Origin: Cyanobacteriota bacterium
GTDB lineage: Bacteria; Cyanobacteriota; Cyanobacteriia; Phormidesmidales; Phormidesmidaceae
Assembly (NCBI GenBank): GCA_027619675.1
Contig: JAQCHG010000001.1
Span: 1 to 17,117, forward strand
Reading direction: 5' to 3'
DNA length: 17,117 nt
Under the pieces are notes generated by a model, which searched no databases, was not told the DNA's origin, and saw only the letters and a list, made by a program, of their open reading frames with translations. Numbering within the stretch: position 1 is the first letter of the stretch; each line of letters opens with the position of its first letter. A program made the translations under genes and the position numbers. This document shows, piece by piece, positions 7,603 through 15,109 of the stretch.

Positions 7603-8031
7603 ATGGCAGAAACTCTGACTGGACAAACTCCTATTTTTGGCGGCAGCACCGGTGGCCTTTTAACCAAAGCCGCCGTTGAAGAAAAGTACGCAATCACCTG
7701 GACCAGCACCAAGGAGCAGGTGTTTGAAATGCCCACGGGTGGCGCTGCGGTGATGAACGAAGGTGAAAACCTGCTGTACTTGGCCCGCAAAGAACAGTGC
7801 TTGGCCTTGGGAACTCAACTGCGCACCAAGTTCAAGCCCAAAATTCAAGATTACAAAATCTATCGCGTTTACCCCAGCGGCGAAACCCAGTACCTGCACC
7901 CCGCAGATGGTGTCTTCCCCGAGAAGGTGAACGAAGGCCGTGAGGCTGTCGGCAGCGTTAGCCGCAACATCGGCAAGAACCCCGACCCCGCCACCGTTAA
8001 GTTCAGCGGCAAGGAACCCTACGAAGTGTAG
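7603..8031 (+). CDS. psaD: Photosystem I reaction centre subunit II PsaD
   Basis: 142 aa, full length for cyanobacterial PsaD. This peripheral stromal-side subunit of photosystem I docks ferredoxin and helps assemble PsaC and PsaE. Recognisable stretches are [74 protein letters not shown] and the C-terminal [17 protein letters not shown]. The many Lys and Arg residues in the middle form the basic ferredoxin-facing surface known for this protein. There is no signal peptide, as expected. Codon use is biased towards a small preferred set, consistent with very high expression. trpE lies downstream, separated by a strong terminator, so the two are probably separate transcripts although the gene order is conserved in some cyanobacteria. 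Confidence 0.98.
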   Translation: MAETLTGQTPIFGGSTGGLLTKAAVEEKYAITWTSTKEQVFEMPTGGAAVMNEGENLLYLARKEQCLALGTQLRTKFKPKIQDYKIYRVYPSGETQYLHPADGVFPEKVNEGREAVGSVSRNIGKNPDPATVKFSGKEPYEV

Positions 8032-8039
8032 GCTATTCC

Positions 8040-8095
8040 CAGTCAGGCGGCGATCGCCATCATCTATATATTGGGGTCTTTAGCCCCCCTGACTG
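8040..8095. repeat. Long-loop inverted repeat in the psaD 3' region
   Basis: CAGTCAGG (8040-8047) and CCTGACTG (8088-8095) are exact 8-bp inverted repeats enclosing 40 bases. The interior contains a HIP1 site (GGCGATCGCC) and a smaller pairing GGGG/CCCC around TCTTTAG. It begins 8 bases after the psaD stop codon and directly precedes the terminator, so in RNA it could form a branched structure. Confidence 0.6.
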
Positions 8096-8103
8096 TGGCC
8101 CAG

Positions 8104-8135
8104 AAGGGAGGAACCGTTAAAACGGTTCCTCCCTT
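8104..8135 (+). terminator. Intrinsic terminator of psaD
   Basis: A perfect 15-bp inverted repeat: AAGGGAGGAACCGTT (8104-8118) with AACGGTTCCTCCCTT (8121-8135), centred on AA. The practical loop is about 6 bases (TTAAAA). It is followed by CGCGTTTAAT, so the T-run is short but the stem is very strong. It lies 72 bp after the psaD stop codon and about 106 bp before trpE. Confidence 0.8.
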
Positions 8136-8241
8136 CGCGTTTAATGGCCGGAAACGCCCCAGATCGGTGAAGGGTTCATGCCCCGCGTTTCCCCCGTAGA
8201 ATAGGAAGCCTAGATGGATTGTGCCGTCCCGCCCCGGAGCC

Positions 8242-9786
8242 ATGGTTTCCCCTTCCCTTGAGCAATTTACCCAACTCGCCACCCAGGGCAATTTTGTCCC
8301 GGTGTATCAAGAACTGGCTGCTGACTTGGATACCCCGGTTTCCGCTTGGCACAAGGTGTGTCACGGCGAACCCTACAGCTTTTTGCTGGAATCAGTGGAA
8401 GGGGGGGAAACCCTGGGGCGCTACAGCCTGCTGGGTTGCAATCCCCTCTGGGTGTTAGAAACGCGGGGGGACGTGACCACCCAAACCTTTCGGGATGGCA
8501 CCGTCAAGACCTACAGCGGCGACCCCTTTACGGTGCTGCCCCAGTGCCTCGCCCCCTATCAGCCAGTGAAGCTGCCCCAATTGCCCCCCGGTATTGGCGG
8601 CCTCTTTGGCTTCTGGGGCTATGAACTGATCCGCTGGATTGAGCCCACCGTTACCACCTACGATCGCGCCGAGGGCGATCGCCCCGATGGCATCTGGATG
8701 CAGGTGGACAACCTGCTGATTTTTGATCAGGTCAAACGCAAGATTTGGATCGTGGCCTATGGGGATCTGATGGCTCCGGGTCAAACGGTAGAAGCGGCCT
8801 ATCAAGGAGCCTGCGATCGCATTCAAGCCCTGGTGAACAAACTGACCCAGCCCCTGCAAGGGTTAGCCCCCCTGGTGGGCTGGCAGTCCCCCCAGGAGAG
8901 CACTGCGCCGCCCCTGGCCTACACCAGCAACCGCACCCCCGAGGAGTTTTGCCAAGCGGTAGAGCAGGCCAAGGACCACATCCGCGCCGGGGATATTTTT
9001 CAGGTGGTGGTGTCCCAGCGGTTAACCACCCCCTACCAGGGCAACCCCTTCGACCTGTATCGGTCCCTGCGGTTGGTGAACCCTTCCCCCTACATGGCCT
9101 ACTTCCATTTCAAGGACTGGCAGATGATTGGCTCCAGCCCTGAGGTGATGGTGAAGGCAGAACACAGCGGTGACCCCGATCGCCCCCTACGGGCCACAGT
9201 GCGCCCCATTGCCGGCACCCGCCCCCGAGGTCAGACCCCCGCCGCCGATGAAGCCCTAGCCCAGGATCTGCTTCAGGATCCCAAGGAAATTGCCGAGCAT
9301 GTGATGCTGGTGGATCTGGGCCGCAATGATTTGGGCCGGGTCTGCACCAGCGGCACCGTGCGGGTGGATGAGTTGATGGTGATTGAGCGCTATTCCCACG
9401 TCATGCACATTGTCAGCAATGTGGTGGGGGATTTGGCCCCCGATAAAACCGCTTGGGATTTGCTCAAAGCCTGCTTCCCGGCGGGGACCGTCAGCGGTGC
9501 CCCCAAAATCCGCGCCATGCAGATCATCCATGATCTAGAGCCCGATCACCGGGGACCCTATTCGGGGGTCTACGGCTACTACGACTTTGAGGGGCAACTC
9601 AACACCGCCATTACCATCCGCACCATGCTGTCCCAGGCGGTCGGTCCCGACCAGTGGCAGATCAGCGTCCAGGCGGGGGCGGGGCTGGTGGCGGACTCGG
9701 TGCCAGAAAGCGAATTTCAGGAAACCCTGAACAAGGCGCGGGGCATGTTGGAGGCGATTCGCTGCCTGCAAACCATGGAGGCATGA
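8242..9786 (+). CDS. trpE: Anthranilate synthase component I TrpE
   Basis: 514 aa. It converts chorismate to anthranilate, using ammonia from the TrpG amidotransferase, in the first committed step of tryptophan synthesis. The start is taken at the ATG at 8242 because cyanobacterial TrpE begins with a short run before FTQLATQGNFVPVYQE; a GTG 7 codons upstream (8221) is possible. The N-terminal domain has LLES (48-51), the tryptophan feedback-binding motif, so the enzyme should be inhibited by tryptophan. The chorismate-binding domain shows RAGDIFQVVVSQR (248-260), GSSPE (297-301), RPIAGTRPRG (321-330), LVDLGRNDLG (356-365) and PAGTVSGAPKIRAM (413-426). It ends in AGAGLVADSVPESEFQET with the metal-binding Glu residues. 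TrpG is not in this window. PabB is the main alternative, but the LLES motif and the gene order favour TrpE. Confidence 0.95.
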   Translation: MVSPSLEQFTQLATQGNFVPVYQELAADLDTPVSAWHKVCHGEPYSFLLESVEGGETLGRYSLLGCNPLWVLETRGDVTTQTFRDGTVKTYSGDPFTVLPQCLAPYQPVKLPQLPPGIGGLFGFWGYELIRWIEPTVTTYDRAEGDRPDGIWMQVDNLLIFDQVKRKIWIVAYGDLMAPGQTVEAAYQGACDRIQALVNKLTQPLQGLAPLVGWQSPQESTAPPLAYTSNRTPEEFCQAVEQAKDHIRAGDIFQVVVSQRLTTPYQGNPFDLYRSLRLVNPSPYMAYFHFKDWQMIGSSPEVMVKAEHSGDPDRPLRATVRPIAGTRPRGQTPAADEALAQDLLQDPKEIAEHVMLVDLGRNDLGRVCTSGTVRVDELMVIERYSHVMHIVSNVVGDLAPDKTAWDLLKACFPAGTVSGAPKIRAMQIIHDLEPDHRGPYSGVYGYYDFEGQLNTAITIRTMLSQAVGPDQWQISVQAGAGLVADSVPESEFQETLNKARGMLEAIRCLQTMEA

Positions 9787-9857
9787 GCACGGTATCCACA
9801 TGGCCCGGTCTTAGGGGGGTAGAGTAAACGGCAATGCGCTCCCGCTGCCCTGAGGTC

Positions 9858-10088
9858 ACCTCAGTTCGGGATCAGTCGATGGAGGAGATGCCGTGACGCT
9901 CCACCCCAGAGAATCCGTAGGGGCGCAGGGGTCTGCGCCCTGAAAATGTATCGGAAAACACGATGCCTGGGTCCATGTCAGGCGGGAATGTCGCTGATGC
10001 AGGGCGCAAACCCATAGCCCGAGGGGCATTAGCTTCGCTAGTGTGCCCCTACAGGAACGGGAATGCCGCTTAACCCGAACTCAGGTTA
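9858..10088. repeat. Dispersed repeat copy A, MITE-like, with nested terminal inverted repeats
   Basis: About 231 bp, largely shared with 12778-13135. The outer ends are inverted: ACCTCAGTTCGGG (9858-9870) against CCCGAACTCAGGT (10074-10086), 12 of 13 matching. Inside lies a second inverted pair, GTAGGGGCGC (9918-9927) and GTGCCCCTAC (10043-10052). There is also a stem GGGCGCAG/CTGCGCCC (9921-9940, loop GGGT). The last 38 bases (10051-10088) are identical to 13098-13135. It encodes no transposase and fills the convergent gap between trpE and the phosphoesterase gene; TTA at 10086-10088 is that gene's stop codon. The 71 bp before it (9787-9857) show nothing else. Confidence 0.8.
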
Positions 10089-11336
10089 GGTGGGGCGACA
10101 GCGATTGGCATCGAGTTGCTGGGTGCAGCGATCGCGCTCCCCTGGGGTCAGATCGGCCCAGGTCACATCCCGCCGCAGTACGAGACCGTTATGGCCCGTT
10201 AAAAACCGGGGCAGGCTGCCCATGGCCACGGGGCGCAGGCTGCCCATGGCGTAGGTGGTGTAGGTGGTCAAATCAGGATCGCTGAAGTTCACATCCACCA
10301 CCGTCAGGGTTTTGGTGCGGGGTAGGTCGCTGCCGATCAGCGATCGCGGCCCGCCCCCCAACGCCCCGGTGTGTAACAGTTGTAGCCCGCCCCGATGGCC
10401 GGGGTAGTAGGCATGGTGGTGGCCGCTGATGTAGGTGTGAACGTCATAGCGCTCCAGCAGGCGACGGAGGCCATCGGGGTCATTCATCACCTCGCCGGGG
10501 CGATCGCGCCCCTCCGCTACGGCATAGAGGGGTAGATGGCCGATCAGCACGCGCATCTGGGCCTGTTGAGCCTCGGGGCTGGCCAGGGTGGCCTCCACCC
10601 AAGCCAGTTGTTCGGCAGGGATGCGGCTGGTGGATCCATCCCACACCACAAAGAACACCTCCCCTTGGCGAAAGCTGTAGTAGAAGGGAAACTGCCGCCG
10701 ATCCACAAAATCCACACCGGGATCATGGCGGGGATCGGTCCAGTAGGCGGCAGCCAGATCCCGCTCTTGCTGGAACGTGAAGCTGCCGTTGCTGCGGGAC
10801 CCGGAGCCGTCGTGATTGCCAATGGTGAAGCCAAAGGGCACCCCCGCCGATCGCAAGGGGGCGGCGACATGGCGATCAAACGCCGCCCACATGGCCTGGA
10901 TTTGGGCACGGGTGAGGCTGGTGCGCTGTCCGGCGATCATGTCGCCGCTGCACAACACCAAATCGGGGTTCCAGAAGGGCACCAGGGCGATTGCCTGGTC
11001 CACCTCAGGGTCGTAGTCGGTGGAGCCATAGGCCCCGTTGAGATCGCTAATCACCACAAAGCGGGCATCCCCTCGGGGGGGATCATAGAGGGCCTGGGGG
11101 CCAGCCTGGGCGATGCTCCCCAGGGGTAGGGCTTCGACCCTGACGGCATCAGCGGTGGGGGCAAGGGCCGCTGGTACCGAGGCCGCCGTTGATTCCCACA
11201 GAACGACGGTAGACGGTGTGGTGGCCTGATCCCCACGAGAGGGTTCTGGCAACTGGAGCGCGGTGCTGGTGCAAGCCAACACGAGGCTGACGATGCAGCC
11301 AATAGTCAGTCCGGTAAAAAAGCGTTTCCAGCCCAT
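10086..11336 (-). CDS. Calcineurin-like metallophosphoesterase, probable lipoprotein
   Basis: 416 aa from the ATG at 11336. Residues 1-22 (MGWKRFFTGLTIGCIVSLVLAC) form a signal with a lipobox-like VLAC, so Cys22 would be lipidated and the enzyme anchored outside the cytoplasm. A TTG 11 codons upstream would only bury that signal. The phosphoesterase motifs occur in order: VVISDLN with Asp98 (Asn100 where most relatives have His), CSGDM (Asp132), IGNHDG (173-178), IGHLP (His267) and ISGHHHAY (His306 and His308). These ligate a dimetal centre; the substrate is unknown. Near the C-terminus AMGSLRPV and AMGSLPRF are an 8-residue tandem duplication, and the DNA shows a repeated 16-mer at 10211-10226 and 10235-10250. 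The stop codon is contributed by repeat copy A, so the C-terminus may have been trimmed. It is divergent from nagA. Confidence 0.88.
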   Translation of the reverse strand: MGWKRFFTGLTIGCIVSLVLACTSTALQLPEPSRGDQATTPSTVVLWESTAASVPAALAPTADAVRVEALPLGSIAQAGPQALYDPPRGDARFVVISDLNGAYGSTDYDPEVDQAIALVPFWNPDLVLCSGDMIAGQRTSLTRAQIQAMWAAFDRHVAAPLRSAGVPFGFTIGNHDGSGSRSNGSFTFQQERDLAAAYWTDPRHDPGVDFVDRRQFPFYYSFRQGEVFFVVWDGSTSRIPAEQLAWVEATLASPEAQQAQMRVLIGHLPLYAVAEGRDRPGEVMNDPDGLRRLLERYDVHTYISGHHHAYYPGHRGGLQLLHTGALGGGPRSLIGSDLPRTKTLTVVDVNFSDPDLTTYTTYAMGSLRPVAMGSLPRFLTGHNGLVLRRDVTWADLTPGERDRCTQQLDANRCRPT

Positions 11337-11470
11337 AGCGTTTGCTGAAGAGAGAGGGAACAGAGACAAAGCATCCCGGCCTACTGTACCCCAAGGCTGG
11401 GGATCGTCCCGCTCTGGCGGGCATCAGGTGCCGCAATAGCCCACGGGATATGTTCGATATATTCATGGAC

Positions 11471-11487
11471 GGTGGGCAATGCCCACC
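11471..11487. repeat. Palindromic intergenic repeat GGTGGGCA-A-TGCCCACC
   Basis: Two perfect 8-base arms around a single A. It is preceded by CATGGAC and followed by CTAC. The arms are too close for a normal hairpin loop, so about 6-7 bp would pair in RNA. It looks like a dispersed repeat and not an operator, but either is possible. Confidence 0.6.
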
Positions 11488-11535
11488 CTACTGGCTGACG
11501 CAAAACGCTCCGGGGTCCTCGGCGTTGCGCTGAGG

Positions 11536-11555
11536 CAAGGGGCTTAAGCCCCTTG
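11536..11555. repeat. 20-bp perfect palindrome upstream of nagA
   Basis: CAAGGGGCTTAAGCCCCTTG reads the same on both strands and can extend one G-T pair outwards. It lies 58 bp before the nagA start codon. It may act as a bidirectional terminator-like stem, a repressor operator, or part of the repeat cluster bounded by CTGACGCA and TGCGTCAG. Confidence 0.7.
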
Positions 11556-11613
11556 TCCATGGGTGTGACTGCGTCAGTCCTGATCGTGACCATTGCTAGG
11601 GGGGGACCGGGCC

Positions 11614-12768
11614 ATGTATGCCTTGACCGATGGCACGCTGTACACCGGGGATCGGGTGGTGACCGGGCAGGCGGTGCTGATAGCGGACCGCCGCATTGTG
11701 GACGTGGTGCCCCAGGGCAGCCTGCCGTCAGACTGTGGGCAGGTATCGGTAGCGGGCATGGCCGTTGCCCCTGGTTTTATTGATCTGCAACTCAACGGCT
11801 GCGGTGGGGTGATATTTAACGATGCCATCACCGCAGATACCCTGGCGACGATGCACGCCACCAACCTGTGCAGCGGTACCACCCACTTTTTGCCAACGCT
11901 GATCACCGCCCCCGATGAAGACATGCAGGCGGCGATCGCCCTAGCCCACACCTACCAGCCCGACCATCCCGAAATCCTGGGGCTGCATCTGGAGGGGCCG
12001 TACCTGAATCCGAAGCGCAAGGGCATCCACAACGGGGCCTATGTGCGGCCATTGGACGAGGCCATGCTGAAAACCCTGGTGGCGGCGGGGGGCGAGACGG
12101 TGAAAATTCTCACCCTGGCCCCAGAGCAGGTGCCCGCCGCCACCATTCGCCAATTGGCCGATGCGGGCATCACCGTTGCCGCTGGCCACACCGATGCCCC
12201 GTACGAAGCGGCGATCGCGGGCTTTGAAGCGGGGATTACCATGGCCACCCACCTGTTCAACGCCATGTCCCCTTGGCAGAGCCGCAGCCCCGGTATGGTC
12301 GGGGCGATTTTTCAGCATGACTCCGTGCGGGCAGGGATCATTGCCGATGGTCACCATGTCCACCCCACCTCCCTGGCCCTGGCCAAACGGATGCTGGGTG
12401 ATCGCCTCTTTCTGGTCACCGACGCCACGCCGCCAGCGGGGGCGGTGATGGATTCCTTTGTGATTGGGGGGCAACGGGTGTTTTATCGCGACGGGAAATG
12501 TGTCTCAGCAGCAGGTACGTTGGGCGGTTCTGCCCTGACCATGATTGAGGCGATCGCCCACTGTGTTCACCAAGCCGCCATTCCCCTGGCGGAGGCCCTG
12601 CGGATGGCCACCCGCTACCCCGCCGAGGCGATCGGCGTGGGTCACACCCTGGGTCGCATCGCCCCCGGCTACCAAGCCAGCTTGACGGTGTTGGGGCCAG
12701 ATCTGTCCGTTCAGGCAGTAGTCGCCCAGGGCTGTTTACACGGGTTCGGGAAATCGGTGGCCAGCTAA
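11614..12768 (+). CDS. nagA: N-acetylglucosamine-6-phosphate deacetylase
   Basis: 384 aa. It hydrolyses GlcNAc-6-phosphate to glucosamine-6-phosphate and acetate, a step in amino-sugar and cell-wall recycling; it belongs to the amidohydrolase superfamily. The start ATG at 11614 follows a purine-rich AGGGGGGGA; a TTG 7 codons upstream is less likely. A small N-terminal beta domain leads into PGFIDLQLNGCGGV (53-66). Metal and active-site landmarks are Glu127 (GLHLEGPYLNP), His192 (AGHTDA), His213 (THLFNAMSP), IIADGHHV (242-249) and the catalytic Asp270 (LVTDATPPAG). SAAGTLGGSALTM (298-310) is the conserved C-terminal signature. No nagB or amino-sugar transporter lies nearby, so the gene stands alone. 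Dispersed repeat copy B begins 9 bp after its stop. Confidence 0.95.
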   Translation: MYALTDGTLYTGDRVVTGQAVLIADRRIVDVVPQGSLPSDCGQVSVAGMAVAPGFIDLQLNGCGGVIFNDAITADTLATMHATNLCSGTTHFLPTLITAPDEDMQAAIALAHTYQPDHPEILGLHLEGPYLNPKRKGIHNGAYVRPLDEAMLKTLVAAGGETVKILTLAPEQVPAATIRQLADAGITVAAGHTDAPYEAAIAGFEAGITMATHLFNAMSPWQSRSPGMVGAIFQHDSVRAGIIADGHHVHPTSLALAKRMLGDRLFLVTDATPPAGAVMDSFVIGGQRVFYRDGKCVSAAGTLGGSALTMIEAIAHCVHQAAIPLAEALRMATRYPAEAIGVGHTLGRIAPGYQASLTVLGPDLSVQAVVAQGCLHGFGKSVAS

Positions 12769-12777
12769 ATAACGCCC

Positions 12778-13135
12778 GTTCGGGATAAGTCGATGGAGGA
12801 GATGCCGTGACGCTCCACCCTAGAGAATCCGTAGGGGCGCAGGGGTCTGCGCCCTGAAAAGGTATCGGGCAACCGGATACCTGAGCCCATGTCGGGCAGG
12901 AATACCACTGATTGCAGGGCGCAAACCCATAGCCCTAATGGTTTGTCCATCCTAAAATTACAGGTTGGGTGAAGCGCTAACACAACCCGATAAAGCCCTA
13001 CTGCTGTTGGGTTTCACTTCGTTCTACCCAACCCATGCAAGCTCACAAATTGAAAACTGACAGACCGCTAGGGGTATGGCTTCGCGAGTGCGCCCCGACA
13101 GGAACGGGAATGCCGCTTAACCCGAACTCAGGTTA
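12778..13135. repeat. Dispersed repeat copy B, interrupted by an insertion
   Basis: The left 158 bases (from GTTCGGGATAAGTCGATGG) align with copy A from 9864. The first 85 or so are nearly identical (about three differences) and the next 70 more diverged. The right 38 bases (13098-13135) are identical to 10051-10088. Between CCCATAGCCC (ending near 12935) and CGCTAGGGG (from about 13066), copy B holds about 130 extra bases. The internal stem GGGCGCAG/CTGCGCCC recurs. The left terminal inverted repeat is partly lost compared with copy A. No ORF of note and no transposase is present. Confidence 0.8.
12936..13065. repeat. Insertion nested in repeat copy B, with its own inverted ends
   Basis: About 130 bp absent from copy A. 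GGTTGGGT (12963-12970) pairs with ACCCAACC (13026-13033), giving a palindromic core of about 70 bp. A second stem GTTGGGT/ACCCAAC (13006-13032) has the loop TTCACTTCGTTCT. The GTTGGGT...ACCCAAC style resembles, from memory, a dispersed repeat frequent in filamentous cyanobacteria. No clear target-site duplication was found. Confidence 0.6.
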
Positions 13136-13147
13136 CGTATTACGTAA
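13133..13147. other. 15-bp palindrome TTACGTA-T-TACGTAA
   Basis: Two perfect 7-base arms around one T, overlapping the last bases of repeat copy B and extending into unique sequence 217 bp upstream of pgm. It could be an operator for a dimeric regulator or a junction product of the repeat. A second short palindrome, GTCCTAGGAC, lies at 13242-13251. Confidence 0.5.
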
Positions 13148-14999
<1,852 letters not shown>

Positions 15000-15036
15000 G
15001 CCAATGTGAGGAATCCCTAAGACTTCCTTGTAGCTG

Positions 15037-15058
15037 CGGGGGTTGGTGACAACCCCCG
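15037..15058 (+). other. Stem-loop in the pgm-glgP spacer
   Basis: CGGGGGTTG (15037-15045) pairs perfectly with CAACCCCCG (15050-15058) around GTGA. It lies 37 bp after the pgm stop and 51 bp before glgP. The bases after it, GTTGAATGG, hold no T-run, so it may be an mRNA-processing or partial-readthrough stem and not a full terminator. Confidence 0.6.
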
Positions 15059-15109
15059 GTTGAATGGAAGACGTAGTTCCCACCCGCCCAGTGTCGAGGA
15101 GGACGCAGC

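Larger units (their letters stand above)
11337..11613. promoter_or_regulatory. Divergent spacer between the phosphoesterase gene and nagA
   Basis: 277 bp that must contain both promoters. It has no convincing -35/-10 pair but is crowded with inverted repeats. CCCCA/TGGGG (11389-11402) and CCCGC/GCGGG (11408-11421) come first. GGTGGGCA/TGCCCACC (11471-11487) and a 20-bp perfect palindrome (11536-11555) follow. CTGACGCA (11495-11502) against TGCGTCAG (11570-11577) enclose the last palindrome. The GGTGGGCAATGCCCACC type is, from memory, a widespread cyanobacterial intergenic repeat. Confidence 0.45.

Noticed and set aside
10536..11129. 197-codon plus-strand open frame inside the phosphoesterase region
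   Set aside because: All phosphoesterase motifs are on the minus strand; this frame has no domain or plausible start signal.
9858..13135. Two similar repeats flanking the phosphoesterase and nagA genes as ends of a composite transposon
   Set aside because: The copies are direct repeats without a transposase, and the enclosed genes have ordinary cyanobacterial sequence and HIP1 sites; recombination between copies is possible but transposition as a unit is unsupported.
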